From Nemertoderma westbladi (Eukaryota; Xenacoelomorpha; Nemertodermatida; Nemertodermatidae): 64,000 nucleotides of DNA. Made by a program: the position numbers and the translations under genes. Under the pieces are notes generated by a model that saw nothing but the letters and a program-made list of their open reading frames with translations, did not search any database and had not been told where the DNA came from. Below, one piece after another: positions 12,301 through 27,300 of this stretch; the first letter of the stretch is position 1, and each line of letters opens with the position of its first letter. The DNA lies in contig JAUCBJ010007943.1 in NCBI GenBank assembly GCA_032718475.1, forward strand, positions 1 through 64,000. Direction: 5' to 3'.

Positions 12301-15300
12301 GATAGGATACCCGCTGTGTTTCCCTTCGAATTACAGTACAGTACAGGTTAACAATTAATTTCTCTGATTTGGCAAACAAGCTTATGTTATGTATTTGTTC
12401 GCGTATTGTTTATGCTCTAACGACTCGGATAAACAAGTTAAATATGGAGTAAGCTCGCGATCGGAGGATTGGGGACCTATGCTTGGGAGATCGAACATAG
12501 TAAATGTACAGTAAACGACACACGTGTGTAATTACAGTTATACTGTAAACTTAGCTATATGGTATAATGCAAGGAACATCTCATGTGAACACAATTAACG
12601 TTTTGTAAAAGCAATTGTATGACTCCCGTGCGAGCACGCACAGTAAATCCGTAAATAAAAATCAGTAAATCCACTGGTAACTCATGAGTCGTACGTCAAA
12701 AGTATATCTCCCGTGCTCCACTATGGTAAGTTGTCTTGTTGGAAAATTTAAGATGCGTCTCACATTAAATGGAAGACCATTTATTAGGGATTTGTGAGAT
12801 TAATAAACTTTAATTCGTTTTTATATAATGAGTGATAAAACAGAATGATATCTATAAATGGTTAAAAGGGAGGAGAGAAAAGCGTCACCAATGGTTACAT
12901 ACCCGTTATTGGGTGAACCCAATAACGGTGTCCAGCGAAATACCAAGGTTTGGGAAAATTATACATGCAGCTGGGAGAAGGATGTGGAAAAATTTAAGAA
13001 TTACATTCGCATGTTATTTAAAACTTTAGATAAACTTTACGAAAACTATCTAGACTTACAAGACTTACCATTCCCCAGTGGAGATGCTCCCATTGAAACC
13101 AATCTGTTCCATAATTTATTTCGAATTATGACATACGACTTACCAGTGGAGCACCGGCCAAGTATGGTCAGTACGTTTTCTTGTTTTTTTTTCTTGTTAT
13201 TTTTCAAGAAAAATTATTGTTTTTTAAGTAAATTATTTATGAAACATGGATGTGGAGTTATTCTATATTCTTATGATATATAACATGACTTGCAACAACG
13301 ACTTATATTTTATGTGAATAAACGGATGCAAATGACACACTCCAGTTGACGTTGTTGGCCCCATGTGAATTAAATATCTCCTAAAATACTTATCTATCAG
13401 CGATAACGGTATGAATGAATGAGTACATGGCCGGCCACCCATACTAAATCGCACAACGACAAACTCTAGTGAGTATAGTTGACGGGTTGTCGTTGATTGG
13501 TGAATGTCTTTTGGTTGACAACGAGCGTATTAATTGGTCCCTGCAAGGACCCTTTGCCATTATTGTATGGCAGACTTATTGATTAACAGTCAACATGAAT
13601 ACATTTCTCACTCAATTTCACCCCATTACGTAGATATATTTGGTGAGATTTTCTCTATCTCGCATAATTGTTTGCTGAGTAATCGCGGTAATGCGGCCTA
13701 TATATAGTTTTGTGAACGGACTCGGCCTTGCATGGGATCATCTTTAGTTGAACGCCGCGGGCACAGACGTAAGAAAGGTCCCTGAGCCGTATACCCCTTA
13801 ATACATACAAATATGCATCGACTGTGTCTGTAGGGGATGCTGCGGATGGTAGTAAAAAGAAAGGTAATTAATTGCGGGTAAAGAGAGAAGAAGAGACCGT
13901 GCACGTGTCTACCAAGCCTATAATTTTACTTATAATCTTCTGTAATTCTGTTCTTAAATGTACAATTATGGGGATTTCAAGGATAATTTTTATCACGTAG
14001 CCGCTAGACTAATCCAAAACTGTGTGTTATAGTCGTTAGTGGTAAGCTTTACCGCTATTAGAGAAACTGTTACTGTAGTTTAATGCTATAAGTAAATAAG
14101 TACAGTCTGAAACGGATGTAAACAGTCGGAAACGGAAGTACAGTCTGAAGCGGAAGTAAAGTCTGAAAGGAAAGTACAATCACAAATGGAAGTACAGTCT
14201 GAAACAAGTACAGTCTGAAGCTGAAGACAGTCTGAAGCGGAAGTAGACTGAAACGGAAGTACAGTCTGAAACGGAAGTACAATCTGAAAGAACAAACAGA
14301 AGTACAGTCAGAAACGAAATTGCTGTCGGAAAGGGAAGGTCAGACTAACTGCCATGGATATGGTAATCTCACCTTGATAACCTTATTCAATAATTAGAAG
14401 TCACCTTCGATTACATATCAATAATAAAGTAGATAATCGTTGGCCGGATGCTGGCACCCAAACCCTATGTTCATTGTTCCCTGAACATTGTTCAGCAACC
14501 GGGACTAGCACCCACTTCTTCATTGTTAGTACCCAGCAGGGTTAGAACCCTGCCGGAAGCCATTTCACTCACTGATGCTTCAGCTTATTAAGTGTGTTGG
14601 GGCTGATTTACTCACGAAATAGGGACGTGAACCTAGGGCCCGATAACTGATCCGACATGTGTTTTAGAGTAGGAGTGCCTGCGACACGTGAACCGGGTCG
14701 AACAGACAATGCAGAGCATTCTATATTGCTCTGACTCTCCCACAATTATAGGCTTTTGTGACCCTGGAGGTCACATCTCAGAAGGGAACCAGAGGGAGAC
14801 ATTCAGCCATTTTACCCAAAGTAATAACGAAATCGTCACGTAATCTTCATCAGAATTATTAATCCCGGCCTTCATCTGACAATCCGCGTCCACTTTAGCA
14901 GTGCGCCCGGCCGCTGGCATGTCTTGTAAGATAAACGTAGTAATATACACAGAGTCAAGGGATATTTATTGACAATAAACCGCTCTTGGCAAAGTCATTA
15001 CCATAAGGCCCCCTGCGCTTAGGTCACCCATAGGCACCCAATTTAATCACTCAGCGGTTGCAATAATGGCTTGACTTGCATGAGGTACAGTGTGTCCTAA
15101 TTCTCCTGCACTAGTCATTAGCATGGCTTTGCCCATACTGACAAGAATAGAGCGTCACCCATGCCAGCCTAACTAACAACAACCGGCCTTGGGCGAACCA
15201 ACTTTTCTGGGTGCAGCGCCTATGTATATCCATTGTTATCCTAAGCTTTTGTTCAAGTATTTTCCTACGAATGGCCTTAATATAATTGCTTAGTGCACTC

Positions 15301-18300
15301 CAGGTTGCTGTGGGCGCCCCTGATTACAGCTTGGTATATTAATGAATGTTTATTTAGTAGGACTAACTGTGTTATCAACTGGGTTTCTGGTGCAAGGCCA
15401 CACTCACCGAGAGGTCCCTAATAGGCCAACATTCTTATGTCATCAAATGTCAAGAATTGTATTTGAAATTCATGATGTTGTTGCATCAGGGCAGGGCAGG
15501 CATAATTTGCTCATGTTATTCTAATATCAGTTAATTATTTTATTAACAATTTGTAATAAAATCATAATGAAATGCAGTGTATATTGTTACAAACGCTCAA
15601 GATATTGTTATGAAATCGCGTTGATCATTGAATCCGAGACATTTAACATTTAGGAGAAATTGAATTAGTTCCCTCCCCATCTACCATCTCTTTGCTGATC
15701 ATGATCAGTTGTGTTATCTGACGTTCGAACCGGACAACCAACTAAAAATTGGTTTTCATTGCACCTGACACCTCATGCTAAAGAAACGAGGTTTTCAATT
15801 GTGAGAGTGCTGATATAAAATGTCACTTTCTATAATCCTGGTCTATCCTTATTCCTTCTCTTTCCTCATGCTTCCGTCGTACAATTGGCCTGATTATCTT
15901 GAGTTGCAACTTCCATGCCCATTCCCACATTCTCATCCCCATAACTCATTAACAATCAGTCCTAAGTCTGTATGCTATTTCCATTCCATCACCCCCCTGT
16001 GTGGTCGTCCATGTTATTCTTTGTTCGTTCGTTAGTCGTCTATTCAAGTTATCCTCCAAGAACAGTGCGATGTATTCCTTGCCCTTGTCCTTGTGATCAG
16101 ATCAGAGAGATGCGGGTGGTTGATTTCCCCAAATACTATTTCATTAAACCAATCTGCCGTCATCTTTATTGCTCGACAATTTGTTGCTAAACATCGAGTT
16201 CCCAAGCTTTTTTCACTCAATTATTGTGATGCTTTTGAAATCAACTTGTCTCCAGCGGCTTCGCCCTATGCCCGCTGGCTCATTATTAGCAAGCATTCTA
16301 TCTCTACAAATAAACTCCCGGTGTGCCGGTGCTTTACGCCAATACGCCGAGGAACGGTATGCGTTTTGGGTTTTTCATTGTAATTGCAAAATTGAGCTGC
16401 TTTCTTTGATTGGAGCCTAAATTAGGTATCTCGCCTGGAGACAGGCCTCAATAACTTATCCGTCATCTGTCAGCCACCTCATTCGGTAGCTATTTAGTCC
16501 GTCTAATGCTTCTTATTCATAGATCGAATTATACATTGCGAGCAACTCAACATAGCATTAGCTAACCGGCTGCCTATAACTACGATTATATAATGATTTA
16601 ATCATTAAAATATCCGCCCGTCCTAATTGCATTTTACATAAACATTAACAATATTTAATGAGAAGAGGTTGACAGGAGTATTGACTAAAATGTCACGTGG
16701 ACAGAGTCATATAATGACCATTAAGGCTGCCCACACCAGATAAGCAAGATGCTAATTGTTTTTGGAACACATAATTGTCCTTCGAATCACTTGCACTAGA
16801 AAATATGTAAGACTCAGAATTAGGATCACTGATGTATGGGGAATATAGATGATATGATGTATTGAGGCAAAATGCAGATGAAATTTCTGGTTATAATATA
16901 ACTTATGAAATAATAAGGATCATATCAAAATAACTGTATATCTTACAATCTACCAGAATAAAGGCATTGTGCGCATTATGCAGCAAATTAGAATTATTTC
17001 CAACTTCCAGATTTTCAATAACTGATATTTCTAGCTAATCTACTAGTATCTACTAGGTAATCTGATTTTAAATGCTATAAAAGGTCGTAATCTCCAGCTA
17101 CAGGACTAACACGCACTCTCCTTAAATCACGTTTTCAGTCATTCAGCTCGAATTACCTTTTTGTGTTATATAATACATTATCTTCACTTTAGGTTAAGAT
17201 ATAATACTCCTCTCAGACATTATAAGTATTGAAGTGGCCTTGCTATGGCGGAAATGACTCCTCATCTCTAGCACAACATACTAGTGCTCAATTTTATGAT
17301 ATCATTGACAGCTTTGAACATTATTATTGCTTTATCATCACTGACAGCTCGCTTGCTGCAAGCATCAATTATTATCTTTAGAAACTCCGACCTTGGAATT
17401 TATTTTCTTCACTTCATCAAAGTTCCATTGGGTAGCAATTCCCTTAATTCCCTCGGAGCCCCCTTCATAATATAGTTTTCCCAAGGCCAAGCCAACTCAA
17501 TTACTCCCGCACCCGTACAACAGTAATGCATTGTCCTTACGGGAATGCTAATTAATTAATTTTCCAAGCTATTCTGCAGTAATTTATTGCGACACATCTA
17601 AAATCCCATGAGTTAGTTTGCGCTTGCGTTGATGTTATTCTCTCCATGCGCCACCCATCCGTGGGTGACACGAGGCTTTATCCGCACCAACAATTTCATT
17701 AAGGACTCCTGTTTTCTTCCATTATACCTATCAACCTACCTTAATCTAACTCCCAAGCTTAGTTCCATATGTCACAACTAATTTAGCCTAATGCACCGGA
17801 TTGCACACTCTGTTTTATCCAAATATTTTGAGTTGATTGGAAAAAATATTAGGCCTACCTAGAGGCATTCGTTTTCGCATAACTTAACAACATTCGAGAC
17901 AGGGGGGGGGGACTGGACGCAAAACCCGCCTTGGCGAATTAATATCCCGCCTCAATGTTAAATTCTCAATTTAGGGAAAGGAGCAGGTTACAGTGGCACG
18001 TTATTTTAACCAAAACAATAAACTAAACACAATAGAACAGGTTAGAGTTTTATTTTTAAGTGTAATCAGCTGTATTTGCGTAGAAATTTCCCCTGGAGAG
18101 GGATGAATTTTTATTGCGTCCAGTTTCCCCCCCTATCTGTAACATTCAGAATATTACTTTCCCTGTCGAATCTATCCAATCATAACAGAAACTTCCACTG
18201 CACCATACCCATAATCATCATTACTATATTTAATCACAGTCTCAACTTCGGTGTCACTGCTGATACGATACCATATGATATCTCCTCAAGATCTGCAAGA

Positions 18301-21300
18301 GTGCAAACCAAATACTGTGGCTTTCGTCAGCCCTCAAGTGGAGTCAACCAAAGCAGAATTACAAGTTCCCAAGATAGTGATCTACCGAGTTTTGGCTGTT
18401 CAGTTGGCTGTAGCTTGTTGTTGTTGCTTCTTGATAGTACTGAATGTGCTTTCTAACAGCGATTCTAGTGTGGCTTGTTCCAAGCTGAGCTTTTGGCTTT
18501 TTATGCATTCAAAATTAGTCCACATCCAAGGGAAAATCGCCTCAAATAACAGCTGATTACTCCCAAAAATAAAACTTAAACATGGTTTATAGTCCTTAGT
18601 TTATTGTTTTAGAAAATAACGTGCCATTGTAACCTGCTCCTTTCCATTAATTTCTTATTTAAAATTGAGACGAAATACTGATTAGTTGTTAATGTTAAAT
18701 ACATTTCGTAATATTTTTACCAACTTATTATATTATTTTGTTTTTTTTTAGCTTACAAACCTCGAATAACTACTCAGCCTCAATCCGTTGACATTGCCGA
18801 AGGCGACCCCTTTACCTTGTACTGCCGGGCTACCGGTAGTCCAATGCCTACGTTACATTGGTTGAAAAATGAGGTCCCATGTGAGTTCAATATCAACAAT
18901 CACTTATCCCATTACCGCCTAAATATTTATTTCTTGTCCTTCACTAATAGTAATATGAATAAAGATTAGCTACCGATATAAACGACTTTTCTTTCTATAG
19001 TGGACTTTAAAAGTGTCGACACCCACTACACCTTGATACCAAACGAAGGTCTGTTTATTGTGGCAGCCATTCAATCCCGACCAAACAAAAATATTGTTGG
19101 CGACGACGGAGTCTACCAATGCGTAGCAGCGAACAGCGCTGGTGTCGACTACAGCGAGAAGGCGACTATACGGGTCTCAAGTGAGTTGGATTATTTATTG
19201 TACGTAATGTCGTTTGATTGTTAATTCCTTGTCCAACTTGTAGATTCATGTCTAACAACTGTAGGAAACTATATTATATATTTCAATAGTTGTAATATAG
19301 AAATATTCCAACTTCAGCTCTCCCCCCATCCCAGGGCCCAATAAATCTTTCATTTCATGGGGCCTTCGCGCAGAACGAAGTATATGGGTACCACTATTTC
19401 AACAGTTGCTTAGTCGCCCTCTAGCGCGAGACTGGAGAACTGTTAACCCCCGCACCCCATGCGAATTCTCGCAAATTCTCAGACTTTCGGCAGACTACAT
19501 TTGCTCCAAATTTGATTTAATTTCATTGACTAGTTACTATAGTTACTAGTTACTAGCTAGTTAGTGACTAGTTATAGCCTTCACTTCAAACATTAGGCGG
19601 GATAATACAAACTTGCAGACAGTCCGAGGAGCAGACCGATTGACCGACAGACTAAGCTCGCCGACTTATTCGTTTGCCCCTCAACCGCAGAATGTGTCAG
19701 ATTATCGACTGACTCTGTCCTGGGCGGCGTATTGCGGTGCTTTTCTATTTCACGTAATAGTGTACACTCTATGGCTCCTTGACAAACCAGTACTTGTGTT
19801 CGGTCTATTGCCATATATGCGACGCTATGATGCATGCATAATGCTTCCCCCTGGCGCAATCTAAACCATTTAAACCTTTAAGGTTCCCTCCCACTGCACT
19901 TATTGATGTAAACCTTGTAGCTGATATATTATAGACCTACCGGCACATTTGTGTCTGACGTGTTGACCTCGCAACTGTCTGCTCTGTTACATGTCCTCAC
20001 TCTTTGTAACTTGTAAATTTAGCCGAAGTACACGGTTCTTTTAATCCGTTTAACTCAACCCTCCCCGAGGAATCGCTGGTTTCTGGGATTATGTCTTTAG
20101 CTAACTATCCGATTACTGAAGCTTGTCGCGTTTGTTCCTCCAGATTGGTCGGAGTTAAACCACCAGACTGTCCCCGTCCCATCATCACTGGTAGACTTTA
20201 TTAGGCCTTATTATATACTAATAAAAATTTGTCTGCACATCAATGAGGTTGAGTTGAATACAGGGATGGGGATGGAAAGATGAGACACTTTTACTTTTAC
20301 GTGCGTGAATGGATTGCTCATCTCTTAAGTCGTTGATATGTTACCAACTCCCCTATTGATATTCAGTACTGAAAAGGGATGGGATACTGGATAGGGATAA
20401 TGTTCGGCTTACTTCATTTAATTATCTGTGAGCTTCAATTGAAGTGATGCGTTGGTGATGGGGGGGGGGGGGGGGGGGGGGTGGTGTTTAACTGTGAAGG
20501 TCTGAAGTTTTTTACTTTTTCAATGTTTTTTTTATGCGATTATAAATTTTTAAGAGATTGTAAATAAATTGGTAAATTACCATAAAGAATATTTTTCATT
20601 GGAATTTATAGTTCTCAACGCTGCTCCAACGACCGACAACCGATATGAACAGGTTACAGTGTCACGTTGTGCTAACCAAAACAATAAACGAGAATCAGAG
20701 GGCAAGTTCCAGTTTAATTTTTGTTCACGGTTGTGTTTTTCGGCTCTCGGTTGTCTGCGTCGAATTTACACCCGCAATTTATTGTTTTTGCGCGGTGTAA
20801 AATGATAGCTGAAACTCAAACTGTTGCTAATGTATTATATGGCGTTATATAGGCCGGCCGTGCGTGTATTGTGTTGTATAGTTGGTCCCTTATGTCTTAC
20901 TAAACTTACCTCGGATTTTACCCTCCGCCATGCCATTATGCCCTTTAATTTATGGCCAGGCACATAGCCTCGTTTAACATTGCCACTGGGCGGCACTTTT
21001 GCCGCCTAGTTTAATTAATATGCCGCCCAGTCAAGCCAGGAATGCCTTCAAAAATTGAATCAAACTATACTGATAAATAAATTAAAAATAGTTCGTTTAA
21101 TCTTTATGCACTAAACTTTGTTCCACAACATTCTAAACGTTGTTAGTTTAACCGCTGTCCTATCCTAACCTTTTTTCCTCAGATAGTTTAACCGCTGTCA
21201 TATTACTCAGTTAGTTTATCCGCTATCCTAACCGTTGTTGTTTCTCAATTAGTTTATCCGATGTCCTAACCTTTGTTCATCAGTTAGTTTAACCGGGTTT

Positions 21301-24300
21301 CTAACCTTTATTCCACAGTTAGTTTAATCAGTTAGTATAACCGCTGTCCCCTTTGTTCCTCAGTTAGTTTAACCGCTGTCTAACCTTTGTTCATCAGTTA
21401 GTTTAACCGGGTTTCTAACCTTTATTCCACAGTTAGTTTAATCAGTTAGTATAACCGCTGTCCCCTTTGTTCCTCAGTTAGTTTAACCGCTGTCCTAACC
21501 TTTGTTCATCAGTTAGTTTAACCGGTTTTATAACTTGTGTTCCTTAGTTAGTTTAACCGCTGTCCTAACCTTTGTTCATCAGTTAGTTTAACCGGTTTTA
21601 TAACCTTTGTTCCTTAGTTAGTTTAACCGCTGTCCCAACCTTTGTTCCTCATTTAGTTTAACCGCTGTCTAACCTTTGTTCATCAGTTAGTTTAACCGGG
21701 TTTCTAACCTTTATTCCACAGTTAGTTTAATCAGTTAGTATAACCGCTGTCCAAACCTTTGTTCCGCAGTTAGTTTAACCGCTGTCCCAACCTTTCCTTT
21801 GTTCCACAGATAGTTTAACCAATGTGCTAACATTTGATCCTCATCAGTTAGTTTAACCGCTGTCCTAACTTTTGTTCATGAGTTAGTTTAACCGCTGCCC
21901 TAACCTCTGTTCCTCAGTTGTTCCTCTTCTCAGTAGTTTGACCTTCATTTCATAACCTACTTTGCATTAAGAATATGTGCCGCCCAGTGAAAAATGCTTA
22001 AAAGAGGCTATGGCCAGGCAGCTCACCTATTCATGCGTATGTGCTAATCCTCCCTTATCCATTTATAGAAAAAACGTTTTAAATATGCACGGTCCAGGTG
22101 AAGTAGATGTTGGAGCTTGGCCCCGTTTGCAGTCGTGCATATAGTAGTAATATAAACCGGCAAGTAATGCACCCGGAGTACCGTACTCCGTTACCCTCCT
22201 CCCCACACCGCCACTGCCATCCCGACCTACATATGTGTGAGTCGCCGATACGAGAAATGGATTTGACTAATTGTGACTAAAAATATTTTGCCCTAGCTCG
22301 CTCGCCCTATACTAGTAGTAGCAGTAGTAATAAGTTAAGTATACTGATAACTTTCTGGGAAATTCGGCGATGAAGCAACTAAAATAAAGATGTGCGTTTG
22401 ATCAGAACACCTTCACTCGTAGTACAAAGTTTGCCATCAATATCACCTGTATAAAAATGGTATTGATTATTGCTATTGTCATTTCGAGGCATTGTTCAAG
22501 GTTCAGGGTCATGTGTTCATTTCAATTATTTGTACTTTTAATGACAATGCATGTTACTGGCCTTTCCAACGAGTCACTTCTATAGTGATCCAGGGCATCG
22601 GATCAATGTTGTATCATACCTCAGTACACCCACCATTGTTCGGGTTTGTCTACAGTCGGTATAATTGACCTACATGCAAACGAAATGTCAATACGAAATC
22701 AATTTCATTCAGTCGGCTAATGGCTATTTTTAGTACGATTTCCTATGTCTTCTGTCTGGTTACTGTAGGTTTCATAAGAACATCGCCCGGTTTACATTTA
22801 CCTACAGGCCTACCGCGTATTGTTAGGAAGCAAACAATTGGAGGTTGGTGGTGACAGGATGGGATGCAAGATAGGGATTGTCATACCAGTAGGTGTATAG
22901 AGATAGCTATTGTTGCTCATATCCAATGAATCGCTGCAGGTAGGGGCGTATAGGAAAGGTCGGGGAGGCCTTGAAATGGGCCTATGTGTGGCTCTGTTTG
23001 AGTGTATAAGGGGGGGGGGGGGGGTGGGGTGTTGTGGGTGGTGGGACTGTGCCGTGTGCGGTGGGGGTGGCCAGTAGCAGCATGGGGTTGTTGGCTTATC
23101 GCTTAACCCCTGCGGCTGTGGCCTGAGGGCTGGGTTCCTGGGCACTAACACGAATGCATCCTGTGAGGGCCCAGGTGTGGCACTGGGTTTTCCTCCCCTC
23201 TATTTACGGGCAGGCCGTCGTGCTTTAGGCCTATTACCAAGTTTTAATCTTTGAAAAGACAAACATGACATACAAATACAGCAGTGATCGCTCATATTTG
23301 ACAGATATAGGTAGTGGTAGGGGAGATGACTCATACAATCGGATCCGTTTCTGAAGCTTTAAGATTAGCGGTAGTGATCTAAGACATAAGAATTAATTTA
23401 TGCGAATATTTCTCTAGCTGGCCTTGTCAACATCCATCCTCTCTAATGCAGTAACACAATTTGGTTCAATGGCGTTGTATCAATTATTATGAGTCCGCTG
23501 AGCTTGAGATTCAATTTCTGTGTGGTATTTCAGAGTCCCATGAGTGTCGTTATATATCCCGTGCATTGGGGGCCCATTTATGTCTTTCGAGCGGGCATCA
23601 GATTACCGTGATACAATGAACAATTCACATGTATGTACAGCTATTCGCGCAATTTCCAAACTTTACTTTTTCTAGCGTATAATAATTATACCGCAGCATA
23701 TATACGTGCCACGTGCTGATACGGTATTCCTGCTCTAGAATTACGTTAACCACCGGCCAGAGGATAGTAAATAGTGCCGTGCCGTGTCGTGTCGTATTTC
23801 ACATCATCTCTACGTGGGTGAATGGGCGGGTTGGTACGGGTAATACCGCCCTCTCTCTTTATATAATACAATCACAATGGATCTACTAAAACTACATGAC
23901 ATATTTCAGCATCTATTATAGCTCATTTGCTCATTAGTGTGTGAATCTAACATATTTATTTAGATGCGTAATAATATTAATTTTAATTAACTAATTTTTC
24001 TCAGTGACTCACTGTTCTACGTCGTACGCGGGCCAACCGACACTTTAGTCTATAAGAACTTCACTTTAATAAGTAGCCTATTTAATTAAATACGTTGATT
24101 TTGTTAAATATTTCAGTGTTTTGGTGTGGAATCTATATTTAGAAACTTCCTGTCTACTTAAATGATAAAATTTTCCATCATTTTCTATGCAATATGTTTC
24201 CTTCCTCAAGTACTACAATTACTGCTTTAAAAAGATAATGATGTAATAGGGCGTTGTTTCAGTGTAATCAGGATGTGTCCTTCATAACCCTGATGTTCTA

Positions 24301-27300
24301 AATTCCAAGGTATAATAATAATATCTCCCAATTTTAATTTTTTTCTTCAAAATCTTGAGGAAATTCACAAATTTCGATGCTATTGTATAACGTAATTGCA
24401 CTGAATTTTAGTTTTCCCATTAATTGTGCGGCTTTATGCCTTCCGTCTCCTAGACAATTGGAAAACATTCATTTTTACCTGCATTTTAGTTGTTATATTT
24501 CACTTTACAGTTAACTCTGTGATATAATTTCTTGCTTATGTATAAGGGGTTTATTTGACTTATTTTAATGAACAAATGAGTAAGTCTTATTTTGAAGCTG
24601 CTGGGATTTAACATATGGTGCTCCACCGAGCAATTGGCTCTGCTGCTTCAAGATTTGCACTACCATTCTCCCCCCCCCCCCCCCCCCCCCACACACACAT
24701 CCCTCCTTCCCCTTCACTGTGATTGACTGGACCAAGAAATTCGGTAGATTGCAGAGGAACTGTCTTTGCGTCCCTCGGATCAATAGTTCTTTGCATAATT
24801 TGGGAATTAAGCTAAGGATAAGGAATTGGGGGTTATATAGGGGTCCCATTGAACTGGATAATCCGTCTGGAATTCCTCTGCTGTTTCAAGGGAATGGGAA
24901 TGACACAATATGTGTTGGAGTGTTGAGAAGAAGCAGTACACTCCAGTGGTTCCATCATGTGGGAATAATTTACTAACAACAGCCCTATGCACTGGACACA
25001 TTCATCACATAGTTGGTCATGCGTGAAGCCATTTATTTGCTGCTGTTTATGCATTGCGGTAATATAATTCCAACATTATTTTGTCTGTATGAAATGGTAT
25101 GGTTTAGGTTTACTAAGTGGTTTTCTAAAGAATTATATCCAAGGCAGGTGCATAGCTTCAGCCTGAAGAGTAGCTTGTGCTTGTCCGTCCTGTGTGTGTG
25201 CACTGTAAAGTCCATGTTGTAGTTAACAGATAGTCCAAATAGCTTGTCATCATCTAAGGGGATAGGTTATACATACATACATTCCTATTACTATATAGAA
25301 GTCCCACCCCCAGGGGATAAACTGTTTTGCTTAAGGTAAAATAACAATGTTAGTTAACTACTATGTGCTAGCTTATAATTCATTTATCTACTCAGTAACC
25401 TGTTATGTGGTTTATATTTTATTTCAGAGTCTAAAAACCAACTATATTTCCCTTCCGTTAGGTCTGAAGCTTGACTTCCGAACGGAGCCCAGCCAGGTGA
25501 CCGCAGCTGTGAACTCGCGAGCCGTACTCCGTTGTACGCCCCCTAGAGGAATTCCCCCGCCCTCGGTTCACTGGGAGAAGGATTCGATGAAAGTCAATAC
25601 CGCAGATAACAATCGAATGCAGGTTCGTTTATTCGATATGTTTTATTTTCAATTGAAACACTGCCGCTGTAACCTGCTCCTTTCCCTTAATATAAAAAGT
25701 AAAAAAATACACTAAAGTCGGTTTTTTCAATTCCTTCTTACTCACTTACTCTTACTCTTACTGTAATATGACATGTCATATCATCATAGTACGCCAGTTT
25801 CCAATTTGTTTTTTAGTAAGCACTCTTATATTGTTACGCGTTTACATTATACCTACTTACAAAGTTCTCAACCAGTTCCTTGCATAATATTCACTTACAC
25901 CGCACAGAAAACTTCGCCGTGTTAACAAAACTTGTAGAACTCATAGTGTATGGTTTGTAATATTGAATCCATATTATAAATTCGTAATTGAATGGCCTAC
26001 CTGTATTAGTGAGTATCACCCTGCAGAAACTGCTTCTCAGAGACCATTCTGTATGCACGACATCATGTTCCTCTATGTTCCTTTATTAACGCAGATATTC
26101 ATGGCTATCCTGGGTGGGTATATATATTATACAGTTGAGTATATTTAGTTGAGGTAGACATGGATATTCGCGATATCAATGGAATTATATGGATTATTTC
26201 TTATAAAATACCATCATGTTTGTCTCGCTTTTTCCTTATCATAATTTATATGCGATTACGTGATTTAGTAAATTAATTCCGTTAGAAATTCAAAAGATTT
26301 TCTGTATTATTTTACGTATGTTTTAGTTTAGAATGGGAATCTCTAAATTTGTTTTTACCGTATGTTTAATTCAGTTTCTTTGCTTTAATTTTATCGATTT
26401 GGTAATTTCCTTTGAGTTTTATATCGATAAACATCAAAGTAGTATTATACCTGATGACAGCTGATGTTAGGAAATTCCTTGATAATATTTAATCCTACAG
26501 AGGGAAATAAGGAACCGAGATAATTTCAAACGTAGTTTATAAGCAGGAAGGAACCTCAATGAATAATAATCCTTTGTTATGAAATGGTTAAGCCTGTGTC
26601 TAAGACCAAGAAGATCTAAAAATATAACCTAATACTCTAATAGTAAATTTGTACATGTAAATATTTGATATACAATTTGTATAATTAATTTATGTATATC
26701 GCTGCTACAACTGGTGCCTAATGAATGCTCGATATTCGCGGACGGATTGTTATGTGGGGCGAGCCACGAAGTTGGCGGAGCCTTAGCGAATTGACACTGT
26801 TAGGGGGTGGGTCAATTTATGCAAATAGTTGTCGTCGTCGTCGTCGTCGTTGTCGTCGTCGTCGTCGTTGTCGTCGTTACGATTTTGACATGCTAATAAC
26901 TTTGTCGGATTTAAAGCTGCCAAGTTGAAAATTTGTAGGTATCAATATGAGCAAAAGTTGAGATTTTTGAGAGACTTTCAGACACCATCAGTGCAATGGT
27001 CTCCCGCTAGAGGGCCACATGTCTAAACATTAAATGCCCTCCCATTTCTTTGCTTTTAATCCGTTTAAGCTGAAACTTGGCAGATATGTATTAGACCATT
27101 AGCTGTGACTTTCAAAGGAGGCGAATCCATCTGCAGTTCTCCAGTCTGCCGCTAGAGGGCCAAAGGTCTGAAAGTGAAATCGTTGTCGTCGTTACGATTT
27201 TGACATGCTAATAACTTTGTCGGATTTAAAGCTGCCAAGTTGAAAATTTGTAGGTATCAATATGAGCTAAAGTTGAGATTTTTGAGAGACTTTCAGACAC

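Larger units (their letters stand above)
386..18751 (+). other. robo: robo intron 1 (18.4 kb)
   Basis: From donor GTTAGT to the T-run acceptor at 18751. It holds the 41-bp array, the palindromic transposon at 7101, a possible unrelated exon at 12858, the 18-bp array at 14098, the foldback element at 17942 and scattered relatives of it. In the parts between these (about 1330-7090, 7830-12850, 13170-14090, 14330-17940) I see only AT-rich sequence, poly-G at 4334, poly-C at 12146, and short ORFs without recognisable domains. Confidence 0.7.
19181..25461 (+). other. robo: robo intron 3
   Basis: Between exons 3 and 4. It holds the G22 tract at 20460, a foldback-family fragment at 20645, the 35-bp array at 21120-21915, a GT/GGGG-rich stretch near 23010-23080 and the C21 tract at 24670. 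Short ORFs here carry no domain I recognise. Confidence 0.65.

Noticed and set aside
14440-14800. Possible tRNA-derived SINE (GGGTTAGAACCC and similar words)
   Set aside because: I could not place box A and box B at proper spacing or see a second copy.
18076-18556. Overlapping 126- and 101-codon ORFs
   Set aside because: They lie inside the foldback element and have no recognised domain.
22810-23151. 113-codon minus ORF rich in Pro/His
   Set aside because: Produced by GGGG/GTGG-rich DNA around a poly-G run.
24565-25222. Several short ORFs on both strands
   Set aside because: No domain, mutual overlap on opposite strands, adjacent to a C21 tract.
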